Shown one piece after another: positions 44,429 to 53,984 of a stretch of 64,000 bases of DNA. The notes under the pieces were generated by a model. It was not told where the DNA came from, ran no database searches, and saw only the letters and a program-made list of their open reading frames with translations. This stretch comes from Ulvibacterium sp965228935. GTDB taxonomy: Bacteria; Bacteroidota; Bacteroidia; Flavobacteriales; Flavobacteriaceae. Location: assembly GCF_965228935.1 (NCBI RefSeq), contig NZ_OZ245846.1:1984001-2048000 (forward strand), written 5' to 3'. How positions within the stretch are numbered: the first letter of the stretch is position 1; each line of letters opens with the position of its first letter. The position numbers were made by a program, and so were the translations under genes.

Positions 44429-45720
44429 TCTGGGAAGGTTCCATCATAATTATTATCCTGTCCCTGGTGTTTTCCGCCTTTTTTTCTGGAATGGAGATTG
44501 CCTTTGTTTCCGCCAATAAGATCCATATTGAAATAGAAAAAAAGCAGGAAGGCCTTTTGGCAAAAATACTTACCCGACTTACCAAAAAGCCCTCTAAATT
44601 TATTGCTACGATGCTGATCGGCAATAATATCGCCTTGGTCGTATACGGGCTTTATATGGGAGAGCTGCTGATGGATTGGTTCGCGGAACTATTGCCTTCT
44701 TCCAATGCTTTTATCCAGACCATGCTGACGGATTTCAGTTTGTTTACCCAAACCGTAATTTCTACCTTGATTATATTGGTCACCGCTGAATTTCTGCCCA
44801 AGGTACTCTTCCAGATTTATGCCAATACCTTGCTCAAATTTTTGGCGCTCCCTGCCTATATGTTTTATGTCCTGTTTTCGGTACTCTCCGAATTTGTCAT
44901 GAAGGTATCCGACTTTATCCTAAAGACTTTTTTTAAGACCGATGGTGATGAGGTACAATTGGCCTTTAGCAAAATAGAACTAGGGGATTATATCACGGAA
45001 CAAATGGAGACCGTAGAGGAAGAGGACATTATAGATACGGAAATACAGATTTTTCAAAATGCATTGGAATTTTCAGAGGTCAAAGCCAGGGAGGTCATGG
45101 TACCCAGGACAGAGATCATGGCCGTTGAAATCCATGAAACCCCTAAAAATTTGGCCAAGCTTTTTACGGAAACCGGCTATTCCAAAATCCTGGTCTATAA
45201 GGATACCATAGACAATATTATAGGATATGTACATTCCTACGAACTCTTTAAAAAGCCTAAGACCATAAAAAGTATACTTCTACCCGTTGAATTTGTACCC
45301 GAGACCATGCTCATACATGATATTTTGAACGTCCTCACCAAGAAAAGGAAAAGTATGGCCGTGGTTTTGGATGAATACGGGGGGACTTCCGGAATAATGA
45401 CGGTAGAGGATATTGTAGAGGAGCTTTTTGGCGAAATAGAGGATGAACACGATTCCACTGATCTGCATGAGGAACAAATAGACGAGGTCACCTATAGATT
45501 TTCTGCACGTTTGGAAGTGGATTATATCAACGAAAACTACAAACTGGAGCTTCCGGAAACCGATGAATATGAAACCCTTGGGGGACTTATCATGAATAAC
45601 ACAGGGGAAATACCGGAGCAGGACTCCCAAATAAAAATCGAGAACTTTTTGTTCTCTATCCTGGAAGTGTCCAATACCAAAATAGACCTGGTAGCCTTGG
45701 AGGTTCTGGACAATGATTAA
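44425..45720 (+). CDS. CNNM/CorC-family protein (hemolysin-C-like)
   Basis: A 431-residue inner-membrane protein. A DUF21/CNNM domain with about four TM segments (1-150) is followed by a CBS pair (about 215-335, 'VMVPRTEIMAVEIHE', 'VLDEYGGTSGIMTVEDIVEE') and a C-terminal CorC_HlyC domain (about 350-430). Family members are implicated in Mg2+/Co2+ efflux. The related GldE is needed for gliding motility, but no gld genes are nearby, so this is more likely the general paralogue. It is coupled to the preceding small gene. Confidence 0.92.
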   Translation: MIWEGSIIIIILSLVFSAFFSGMEIAFVSANKIHIEIEKKQEGLLAKILTRLTKKPSKFIATMLIGNNIALVVYGLYMGELLMDWFAELLPSSNAFIQTMLTDFSLFTQTVISTLIILVTAEFLPKVLFQIYANTLLKFLALPAYMFYVLFSVLSEFVMKVSDFILKTFFKTDGDEVQLAFSKIELGDYITEQMETVEEEDIIDTEIQIFQNALEFSEVKAREVMVPRTEIMAVEIHETPKNLAKLFTETGYSKILVYKDTIDNIIGYVHSYELFKKPKTIKSILLPVEFVPETMLIHDILNVLTKKRKSMAVVLDEYGGTSGIMTVEDIVEELFGEIEDEHDSTDLHEEQIDEVTYRFSARLEVDYINENYKLELPETDEYETLGGLIMNNTGEIPEQDSQIKIENFLFSILEVSNTKIDLVALEVLDND

Positions 45721-45845
45721 AGGAGGATTAAATAGCAGGCTACTAGTATTTTGCCTTTGGAAATGTTAACCCGATTAACATTCTAAAATTTGAACAGATA
45801 AAAAGAAAACACTAATTTCGCGCACTGATTTAAACATTCCGCACC

Positions 45846-47963
45846 ATGGCAATTTTGGAGAATATAAGAAAACGGACTACCGTTTTGATTTTGATCATAG
45901 GGCTTGCTCTTTTTGCATTTGTGATATCAGGTGTATTTACGAGTAACGAACTTGGAGGAGGAAAGGTAGGCTCTGCCGTTGGTGAGATCAATGGTGAGGA
46001 GATTTCCCGGGATGCATTTACACAGCAGTTGGAAACCGCTACGCGGAATGCCCCGCCCGCCTCATCTACCCTACAGAACGTAAACCGGGTGTGGGACCGT
46101 ATCGTAAAGAATACCATTCTGGAGCAGCAATTTGAGGATTTGGGCGTGGGGATCGAACAAGATCAAATCGTTGATTTTATCCGAACCACGGGATACGCGC
46201 AAAATCCCGAATTTCAGAATGAGAATGGTTTTTTTGACCCCAACAGTTTTAGGCAGACCGTGGCCGATTGGAAGGCGAACAATCCATTGCAGTATGATGC
46301 CTGGCTGCAAACGGAACAGGCCATTATTCAGATGGCCAAGGAACAGACCTATTACAATTTGGTAAAGGCCGGTATAGGCGCCACTTTAAAGGAAGGGGAA
46401 TTGGATTACAAGCTGGCCAATGATAAAATCGATATCAAATATGTAAGAATACCGTATTCCTCCATTCCGGATAGTACATTGACCGTGACCAAGGCGGAGA
46501 TTGCAAACTATATCAATGATCATAAGGAAGATTTTGAACAGGAAAGTACCCGGGATATCCAATTCGTTTATTTTGAGGAAAAGCCCTCGTTGGACGATGA
46601 GAACGCGGTAAAGGATGAAATTTCAAAACTGATAGGGGACACGGTGGAATATTCGGAGGAAAGGGATATGATGGATACCATTGCAGGGTTACGGAATACC
46701 ACGGATATCACCGCTTTTTTAGATCGTAATTCGGATGTGAAGTTCGATACCATTTATAAGGCGAGGAAAAACCTCCCTGCTTCGTTCGCTGACAGCTTAA
46801 TGGCCCTGAATACGGGTGAAATTTTTGGCCCTTACAAGGATGGGGAGTTCTACAAGGTATCCAAAATGATAGACCGTAAGCCGAACGGATCGGTTAAGGC
46901 CAGTCATATCTTAATTACCTATGAAGGTGCACAAAGGGCGAAGCCGGAAATAAAACGTACCAAGGAAGAAGCAGAGGCCAGGGCAAAGGAATTGTTCAGG
47001 GATGCGAAAAAAGGCGATACCCCTTTTGTAGAATTGGCTCGTGATAACTCCGATGGCCCTTCTGCCCCTAACGGTGGGGACCTGGGCTATTTTCAGGAAG
47101 GAACCATGGTTCCCAAATTTAACGATTTTGCCTTTGGCAATCCCGTCGGGACCATAGGAATGGTAGAAACCGATTTTGGTTTTCATGTCATTAAAATCGA
47201 TGATAAGGAAGATATTGTACAAGTGGCTACTTTGGCCCGGGAATTGGAGCCGTCGGAAGAGACGATCAATACCCTGTTCACCGATGCTACCAAATTTGAA
47301 ATGGAGTCCATTGCCAATGAAGAATCCTTTTCGGACTTGGCCAAGGAAAATGACTACGTGGTGCGTCCCGTGAACCGAATAAAGGCCATGGATGAAAACC
47401 TACCCGGACTTGGGGCACAGCGTACTATTGTTCAATGGGCGTTCAATGAGGATACCGAAGTAGGTGAGATTAAACGCTTCAATGTCAATAATGGCTATGC
47501 CATAGTACAGCTGACCGGAACATATAAGGAAGGGCTTATGTCCGTTGAGGATGCTTCGGCCACCGTTTTACCCAAGATCCGTAAGGATAGAAAAGCTACC
47601 CAGATCATTGGTGCCAATACGGGCAAATCAATGGAGGATTTGGCCAAGGACAACAACGTTACGGTATCCAATGCATCGGCCTTAACGGTAAAATCCCCTA
47701 CCATTCCCGGTGCCGGATCAGAACCCGTGGTGGTGGGTACGGCATATGCCATGCAACAGGACGAGACCTCCAACCTGATAAAAGGGGAAAGCGGGGTTTT
47801 TAAGATTACCGTGGCCAAAAGGACTTCCGCACCAGAGTTGGAGAATTATAGCACCTATGCCAACTCACTTAAGTCTTCCAGTGTTGGAAAAGTAAACACT
47901 GCGGTTTACGATGCATTGAAGGAAAAATCGGAAATAGAGGACAATCGCGCTACTTTTTATTGA
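45846..47963 (+). CDS. PpiD-type peptidyl-prolyl isomerase
   Basis: A 705-residue inner-membrane-anchored periplasmic chaperone. One TM helix lies at about 14-32 ('TVLILIIGLALFAFVISG'), a SurA-N-like domain at about 35-200 and a parvulin/rotamase domain at about 345-450 ('KASHILITYEGAQ', 'DGPSAPNGGDLGYFQEGTM', 'VETDFGFHVIKID'). A C-terminal chaperone-like tail follows. It assists folding of outer-membrane and secreted proteins. It is 125 bp after the CNNM gene, so it may have its own promoter. Confidence 0.93.
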   Translation: MAILENIRKRTTVLILIIGLALFAFVISGVFTSNELGGGKVGSAVGEINGEEISRDAFTQQLETATRNAPPASSTLQNVNRVWDRIVKNTILEQQFEDLGVGIEQDQIVDFIRTTGYAQNPEFQNENGFFDPNSFRQTVADWKANNPLQYDAWLQTEQAIIQMAKEQTYYNLVKAGIGATLKEGELDYKLANDKIDIKYVRIPYSSIPDSTLTVTKAEIANYINDHKEDFEQESTRDIQFVYFEEKPSLDDENAVKDEISKLIGDTVEYSEERDMMDTIAGLRNTTDITAFLDRNSDVKFDTIYKARKNLPASFADSLMALNTGEIFGPYKDGEFYKVSKMIDRKPNGSVKASHILITYEGAQRAKPEIKRTKEEAEARAKELFRDAKKGDTPFVELARDNSDGPSAPNGGDLGYFQEGTMVPKFNDFAFGNPVGTIGMVETDFGFHVIKIDDKEDIVQVATLARELEPSEETINTLFTDATKFEMESIANEESFSDLAKENDYVVRPVNRIKAMDENLPGLGAQRTIVQWAFNEDTEVGEIKRFNVNNGYAIVQLTGTYKEGLMSVEDASATVLPKIRKDRKATQIIGANTGKSMEDLAKDNNVTVSNASALTVKSPTIPGAGSEPVVVGTAYAMQQDETSNLIKGESGVFKITVAKRTSAPELENYSTYANSLKSSSVGKVNTAVYDALKEKSEIEDNRATFY

Positions 47964-48032
47964 GCTATTGCATATCCCATGATTTGGGTCGGGGATGTAA
48001 ATCTACCCTCTTTATGTAGCCCGTCCCTATGG

Positions 48033-48950
48033 TTAAAGTACCATTTCTGAATAGGGGATGATAGTATCATATCCCTTTTCCTTAAAATAGGATATGATAT
48101 CCTCCTTTCCCGAGGCCAAAATGAAATCACCGCCCCAGGCCCCCAAGCTTTTTATTGCGCCATTAAAATCGGGGAATAAGGATTCCTTTACGGGAACCAA
48201 TTTTAAGATTGTTGCCAAAAGGTTTTCATGCTCGGTAATCAGGGCGTTAAATTCAGATAGACTTTTTGAGGTGGATACTCTTTGGGTAATCCCCGTAACC
48301 CGATGTACAAAATCGGAGGTCTCAATAGTAGTTTTACGATATTGGGCGATACCTTCCCTGCTATCCTGTTTTCTGTTTCGATATACAAAAAATAAATGTT
48401 CCTGAAACGGGGGGTTAAAATCTACCTTTTGGACATGGGGATTTTGATTTTTAAGCTGATATAAAATAGGATGGTCAGACTGGGCACAGGCAATGTCATA
48501 ACCACTACCGGAGAAGGTTTCCCAAAGCAATTGAAAGGGATCGATTTGGGCCCATTGCGCAATGTTATTGATCAATGTGGAGGAAGAACCGAGTCCCCAG
48601 TCTTTGGGAAAGTCGAGTTTGGTTTCAACCTGGTATCCTTTGGCTCCCTGAAGGAATTTTGGGTTTAAGGCTTTGGCGACGGAAAGGATTTTTATCAAAG
48701 TGTCTTTTACGGATTTTCGTTCAGAAAGTTCGTAGTATACGCTCCATGAAGGGATGTCCATTCCCATTTCAAACCAGGTGGCCCCTTTATCGTCCTGGCT
48801 TTTCCATAGTAATTTCGGATCCTCAATTTCTTTGACATGTAATGACTGTCCATAATGGGTAGGTAATGCCAGACTCAAGGCACCATCCAAAACGGCGTAT
48901 TCCCCGGTAAGCAAAAGCTTTCCGTTACTATAAAACTGTTTCGCCATCAT
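48033..48950 (-). CDS. GYDIA-family GHMP kinase
   Basis: A 305-residue cytosolic kinase of the galactokinase/mevalonate kinase superfamily. The phosphate-binding 'DWGLGSSSTLINNIAQW' and the family-naming 'GSGYDIACAQSDHPIL' are both present. In Bacteroidota this family always travels with HMG-CoA reductase, as here, and probably performs a phosphorylation in the mevalonate route to isoprenoids. Its ATG overlaps the reductase stop by 4 bp. Exact substrate is not established to my knowledge. Confidence 0.92.
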   Translation of the reverse strand: MMAKQFYSNGKLLLTGEYAVLDGALSLALPTHYGQSLHVKEIEDPKLLWKSQDDKGATWFEMGMDIPSWSVYYELSERKSVKDTLIKILSVAKALNPKFLQGAKGYQVETKLDFPKDWGLGSSSTLINNIAQWAQIDPFQLLWETFSGSGYDIACAQSDHPILYQLKNQNPHVQKVDFNPPFQEHLFFVYRNRKQDSREGIAQYRKTTIETSDFVHRVTGITQRVSTSKSLSEFNALITEHENLLATILKLVPVKESLFPDFNGAIKSLGAWGGDFILASGKEDIISYFKEKGYDTIIPYSEMVL

Positions 48951-50263
48951 TTTCTCAACTGTTCCAGGGCTTCTTTTACTGAACTGTGGGTAACAGTGCG
49001 TGTCTTAAAATAGTTTACCAGTACCTTCTTGTCTTCTTCCCCTGCCCCCATTTGGTTTAGGATGTTCATAAGATGCATCTTCATATGACCTTGCTGTATC
49101 CCGGTGGTCACCAGGGAACGCAGGGCGGCAAAATTCTGGGCAAGTCCCGCTACCGCAACAATTTGCATCAACTCTTTTGCCGTAGGGTTCTGTAGAATTT
49201 CCAAGGATAACTTGACCAAGGGATGCAAGCTGGTAAGTCCGCCTACGGTACCCAAGGCCAAGGGGATTTCGATCCAAAACTTAAAAGTACTTTCTTCAAT
49301 GGCGGCGTGGGTAAGACTGGAGTACTGTCCTTTTCTAGAGGAGTAGGCATGAACACCCGCTTCTATGGCCCTGAAATCATTACCGGTCGCTAGGACTACG
49401 GCATCCACACCATTCATAATACCTTTATTGTGGGTTACGGCACGGTGCGGTTCAATTTTTGCAATTTCAACGGCCTGCACCATTTTTTCCGCGAATTCCC
49501 GAGGGGCTATCGATTCACCAGTTTCCAAGGCTTCAACGGGACAATTGACTTCTGCCCTGACCAAACAATTGGGGACATAATTGGATAGAATGCTCATGAC
49601 CACGTCGATTTCCCTTTCATTTTCGGCGAATGAAGGAAAAGTTTGTGCTTCCGCCTTGAAGACTTTGGCAAATTCTTCCAGACAGGAATTGATGAAGTTG
49701 GCCCCCATGGCGTCCAGAGTCTCAAAAGTGCAATGAAGCTGATAGTAATCTTCCATTACTTCGGTTTTGTCCCTAAGCTCAATATGGGTAATGCCACCAC
49801 CTCGTTTTTCCATATTTTCGGTAATGGGCTTGGCTGCGGAAATAAGTTTGGGTTTTACGAACTCGAAGAACTTTTCCAAATTTCGATGATCACCTTTATA
49901 TCTAAAATGGACTTGCCCAACTTTTTCCATGCCCAAGACCTGTGCTTTGAATCCTCCCCTCTCCAACCAGAATTTTGCGGCCTTGCTCGCGGCGGCAACG
50001 ACCGAACTTTCCTCAATGGCCATGGGGATGGCATATAATCTATCGTTGATCAGAAAATTGGGCGCAATACCAAAGGGGAGGTAATAATTGGTGATGGTGT
50101 TTTCTATAAATTCGTCATGGAGTCTTTGTACCTTGGATTCGGTATTCCAATATTGCTTCAAAACGTTTTTGGACGATTCCGGGTCTCGGGTATAATTCTT
50201 TGCGAGCCAGTCTATTTTTTCCTCCTTGGTAAGTTTGGAAAATCCCTCTACTACAGTATTCAT
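48947..50263 (-). CDS. Class II (degradative-type) HMG-CoA reductase
   Basis: A 438-residue enzyme interconverting HMG-CoA and mevalonate. Visible motifs are 'AIEESSVVAAASKAAKFW' (catalytic Glu region), 'VNCPVEALETGE', 'LATGNDFRAIEAGVHAY' (Asp in the catalytic network) and a late 'TVTHSSVKEALEQL'. Although the class was named for mevalonate degradation, Bacteroidota use it for synthesis via the mevalonate pathway. It is coupled to the GYDIA kinase and divergent from the DPP IV gene. Confidence 0.95.
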   Translation of the reverse strand: MNTVVEGFSKLTKEEKIDWLAKNYTRDPESSKNVLKQYWNTESKVQRLHDEFIENTITNYYLPFGIAPNFLINDRLYAIPMAIEESSVVAAASKAAKFWLERGGFKAQVLGMEKVGQVHFRYKGDHRNLEKFFEFVKPKLISAAKPITENMEKRGGGITHIELRDKTEVMEDYYQLHCTFETLDAMGANFINSCLEEFAKVFKAEAQTFPSFAENEREIDVVMSILSNYVPNCLVRAEVNCPVEALETGESIAPREFAEKMVQAVEIAKIEPHRAVTHNKGIMNGVDAVVLATGNDFRAIEAGVHAYSSRKGQYSSLTHAAIEESTFKFWIEIPLALGTVGGLTSLHPLVKLSLEILQNPTAKELMQIVAVAGLAQNFAALRSLVTTGIQQGHMKMHLMNILNQMGAGEEDKKVLVNYFKTRTVTHSSVKEALEQLRK

Positions 50264-50414
50264 AAAGTGGTGGTTTCTTCCCCAAATATAGGGATAATGC
50301 CGTCAAATTTTGGAGACTTGCATGTGAGGACGATGTGTTATATTTTTCTCGTAAAATTCATTTTTTCGTTAAATTATTAGTAAACTTGAAAGCTTAAATC
50401 AATTTTACGCCTTT

Positions 50415-52580
50415 ATGGATAGACCTTACGTTCTATTGCTCCTAGTCATAGGTTTTTTGACCACCGCAACAGCCCAGAAGAAAACCGTTTCCGTTGAAGA
50501 GATTTATGGCGGCGTCTTTAGAACAGAAGGCCTGGATGTCCTTCGCTCCCTTAACAATGGGGAGCAGTATACCGTACTGGACTATGATAGATCCAATGGA
50601 AACACTGCCATAGACAGATACGATTATGAAACCCTGGAAAAAACAGGGACTATAATCTCATCGGCCGATTTGTCCGAGATCCAAGGTTTTTCTTCCTATG
50701 AGTTTAGCTCGGATGAATCCAAAATTTTGTTGGCCACCCAAGTAGAACCGATTTTTAGACGCTCCACTCTGGGGGTTTTTTATGTTTATGAAATTGCGAC
50801 CAAAAGTCTTATCAAGATTGCAGATACAAAGATTCAGGAACCCCTGCTGTCCCCAGATGGGAATCAGGTGGCGTACGTATCGGAAAACAATCTGTATCTT
50901 TTTGATATTTCCTCCGGCAAAACTACGCAGATTACCACGGACGGGGTAAGAAATAAGATTATCAATGGGGTTACGGATTGGGTCTATGAAGAGGAATTTG
51001 CCTTTGTAAGGGCCTTCGCCTGGAACTCCAACGGGACCAAAATTGCCTTTCTCCGATTTGATGAGACCCAAGTGCCGGAGTTTTCCATGGATGTTTATGG
51101 TCAGGGACTGTATCCTTGGCCCTATGTGTTCAAATATCCCAAAGCGGGAGAAGAAAATGCAGAGGTTACCTTACATATGTTCGATGTGGCTTCAAGGAAC
51201 ACGGAGAAGGTAGATTTGGATAACGCGTATTATATCCCCAGGATGCAATGGATGAACCACCCGGATAAGTTGAGCGTCCAAACATTGAACCGACATCAGA
51301 ATCGGTTAAAATTACATGTAGTGGATGCCAAAGACAATTCGGTTTCCCTATTGATGGAGGAAACCGATGAGGCCTATGTGGATGTAACGGACGATCTTAC
51401 CTTTTTACAAGACGACAGTTTCATTTGGACCAGTGAACGGGATGGGAACAACCATATTTACCTTTACAACGCCAATGGAAAGCTGGAGAATCAGATTACC
51501 CAGGGGCCATGGGAAGTGACCGATTATTACGGCTATGATGAAAAGCGGGACAGGGTGTACTATCAATCGACCGAAAATGGTTCAATAAATCGAGGCGTAT
51601 ACAGTATTCGGGGCAATGGAAAGGGTAAAAGGCCCCTAGCTACCGAGGAAGGGACCAATACCGCCGATTTTAACGCGGATTTCTCCAATTTTATCCATAC
51701 CTATTCCAGTACTACTTTGCCGTATCGGTATACGTTGCACAATGCTTTAACGGGTAAAAAGCTAAGGGAAATCAAGGACAATAAGGCATTACTGGATAAA
51801 TTGGACGGTTATGTCATAAGCCCCAAGGAATTTTCCACCTTGGACATCAATGGAAATGATCTGAATATGTATATGATCAAACCATCTGATTTTGATCCCA
51901 GCAAAAAGTATCCCTTGTTCATGTATCAATATAGTGGGCCGGGATCACAGAATGTTGCCAATGAATGGATGGGGGCCAATGATTATTGGCATCAAATGCT
52001 GGTTTCAAAAGGCTATATTGTAGCTTGTGTAGATGGGCGGGGCACTGGATTCAAGGGACGTGATTTTAAAAAGGTCACCTATTTGAACCTAGTGAAATAC
52101 GAAACCGAAGATCAAATCGCCGCGGCCAAAAAATTGAGTGAACTGCCCTATATCGATGAATCGCGTACCGGTATTTGGGGATGGAGTTTTGGAGGTCATA
52201 TGAGTACCAACTGCCTGTTAAAGGGTAACGCTGTTTTTGAGATGGCCATAGCAGTGGCTCCTGTCACAAGCTGGCGCTTTTATGATACCATTTACACGGA
52301 GCGATTTATACGAACCCCAGCGGAAAACCCTAACGGATATGATGACAATTCCCCCTTTAATTATCCGGAACTGCTTAAGGGCGATTATTTATTGATTCAT
52401 GGTTCCGGGGATGACAATGTACATGTACAGAATAGTATGCGGATGATAGAGGCCTTGATACAGGCCAAGAAGCCATTTGATTGGGCCATTTACCCGGACA
52501 AGAACCACGGTATCTATGGCGGCAACACCCGAGTACACCTCTTTAACAAAATGACGGATTTCGTTGAGAAGAACCTATAG
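50415..52580 (+). CDS. Dipeptidyl-peptidase IV family serine peptidase (S9B)
   Basis: A 721-residue secreted peptidase removing N-terminal dipeptides, preferably X-Pro. Signal peptide 'LLLLVIGFLTTATAQ'. An eight-bladed propeller holds the substrate-anchoring double-Glu motif 'DWVYEEEF'. The catalytic triad is Ser591 ('GWSFGGH'), Asp666 ('GSGDDNVH') and His698 ('DKNHGIYGG'). The length is typical. It is followed by a POT peptide transporter 22 bp later, an obvious functional pair for dipeptide use. Confidence 0.96.
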   Translation: MDRPYVLLLLVIGFLTTATAQKKTVSVEEIYGGVFRTEGLDVLRSLNNGEQYTVLDYDRSNGNTAIDRYDYETLEKTGTIISSADLSEIQGFSSYEFSSDESKILLATQVEPIFRRSTLGVFYVYEIATKSLIKIADTKIQEPLLSPDGNQVAYVSENNLYLFDISSGKTTQITTDGVRNKIINGVTDWVYEEEFAFVRAFAWNSNGTKIAFLRFDETQVPEFSMDVYGQGLYPWPYVFKYPKAGEENAEVTLHMFDVASRNTEKVDLDNAYYIPRMQWMNHPDKLSVQTLNRHQNRLKLHVVDAKDNSVSLLMEETDEAYVDVTDDLTFLQDDSFIWTSERDGNNHIYLYNANGKLENQITQGPWEVTDYYGYDEKRDRVYYQSTENGSINRGVYSIRGNGKGKRPLATEEGTNTADFNADFSNFIHTYSSTTLPYRYTLHNALTGKKLREIKDNKALLDKLDGYVISPKEFSTLDINGNDLNMYMIKPSDFDPSKKYPLFMYQYSGPGSQNVANEWMGANDYWHQMLVSKGYIVACVDGRGTGFKGRDFKKVTYLNLVKYETEDQIAAAKKLSELPYIDESRTGIWGWSFGGHMSTNCLLKGNAVFEMAIAVAPVTSWRFYDTIYTERFIRTPAENPNGYDDNSPFNYPELLKGDYLLIHGSGDDNVHVQNSMRMIEALIQAKKPFDWAIYPDKNHGIYGGNTRVHLFNKMTDFVEKNL

Positions 52581-52602
52581 AACTAACTAAACCGAAGATA
52601 TT

Positions 52603-53964
52603 ATGGCAACAATAGCAAGACCACCACATCAAAGAGAACTTTTTGGACATCCAGTGGGATTATACGTCCTCTTTTTTACCGAGATGTGGGAACGGTTTTC
52701 GTACTATGGAATGCGCGCCATACTGGTTCTTTATCTGGTTACCCAGACTACTGACAAAAATCCCGGCCTTGGGTGGAGCAATGGGGAGGCATTGGCCCTT
52801 TATGGATGGTATACCATGTTGGTTTATGTGGCATCCATTCCTGGAGGAATGATTGCGGATAAACTTCTTGGCCAAAAAAAATCGGTAATTCTAGGAGCCA
52901 TCCTCTTGGTAATTGGACATAGTGTTTTGGCCATCGAGCAAATGTGGGCCTTTTACACCGGGCTTGGGTTTATCATAGCCGGTGTGGGCATGTTAAAACC
53001 CAATATTTCCACTATGGTAGGAGGGTTGTACAAAAAAGGGGATATCCGAAGGGATAAAGGTTTTACCATATTTTACATAGGAATCAATGTTGGTGCCTTC
53101 CTATCCAGTTTAATCGTTGGGTATGTAGGTGAGGTTTATGGATGGCACTATGGGTTTGGATTGGCCGGTATTTGTATGTTGTTTGGACTTATTCAATTTG
53201 TATTCGGCCAAAAATACCTTGTAGGGGTAGGCGACTATTTGGGAAAATCGGATGTTGAGGAAGATAGGGAAGCCTTAAAGCGGCCTTTGACCAAGATAGA
53301 AAAGGATCGGGTTATTGTGTTGGTGCTTTCCTTCTTAATGGTAATCGTGTTCTTTGGCGCGTTCGAGCAAGCCGGGGGTTTAATGAATATTTATGCCAAG
53401 GACTATACGAATCGAATGTTGATGGGATGGGAAGTTCCCGCATCCTGGTTTCAATCACTTAATGCATTTTTTATCATTACTTTGGGAACCGCGGTAGCCG
53501 GGTATTGGGCAACCAGAAAACTAAAAGGTAAGGAGGCCTCATCACTCTTTAAAATGTTGATGGGACTGATTATCATGGGAACCGGATTCCTATTTATGAC
53601 TGCCGCTACGGCCGAATATCAAAGTACAGGAGCCTCGGCTATGTACTGGTTGGTTTTGGCATACTTGTTCCATACGGTGGGGGAGCTAAGTCTTTCACCC
53701 GTATCCCTTTCATTCGTTACAAAACTTGCTCCCGCCAAATATGCTTCCTCAATGATGGGGATTTACTTTGCTACCACGGGTCTAGGCAACAAAGTTGCGG
53801 GTTTGTTGGGTGAATCCGCTTCCCAGTTTGGCGAGTATACCGTATTTACGGGGATAGCCGTATTCTGTATCTTTTTTGGTCTTTTAATTTTTGTGTTCCT
53901 CAAGAAATTAAAGGCTTTGACCCATGGAGCGGAGGATAACGAAAGAAAAATGGAAAGAACCTGA
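52603..53964 (+). CDS. POT-family proton/oligopeptide symporter
   Basis: A 453-residue inner-membrane transporter of di- and tripeptides. The signatures 'EMWERFSYYGMRAILVLYL' (the ExxERFxYY proton motif), 'GGMIADKLLGQKKSV' and 'FTIFYIGINVGAFLSS' are all present, and about 12 to 14 TM helices are expected. It directly follows the DPP IV gene and would import its products. Confidence 0.95.
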   Translation: MATIARPPHQRELFGHPVGLYVLFFTEMWERFSYYGMRAILVLYLVTQTTDKNPGLGWSNGEALALYGWYTMLVYVASIPGGMIADKLLGQKKSVILGAILLVIGHSVLAIEQMWAFYTGLGFIIAGVGMLKPNISTMVGGLYKKGDIRRDKGFTIFYIGINVGAFLSSLIVGYVGEVYGWHYGFGLAGICMLFGLIQFVFGQKYLVGVGDYLGKSDVEEDREALKRPLTKIEKDRVIVLVLSFLMVIVFFGAFEQAGGLMNIYAKDYTNRMLMGWEVPASWFQSLNAFFIITLGTAVAGYWATRKLKGKEASSLFKMLMGLIIMGTGFLFMTAATAEYQSTGASAMYWLVLAYLFHTVGELSLSPVSLSFVTKLAPAKYASSMMGIYFATTGLGNKVAGLLGESASQFGEYTVFTGIAVFCIFFGLLIFVFLKKLKALTHGAEDNERKMERT

Positions 53965-53984
53965 AACCCCACAAGGAATAGCAA

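Noticed and set aside
44425..45720. Calling the CNNM/CorC protein GldE
   Set aside because: The family matches, but no gliding-motility neighbours are present; the paralogue cannot be told apart here.
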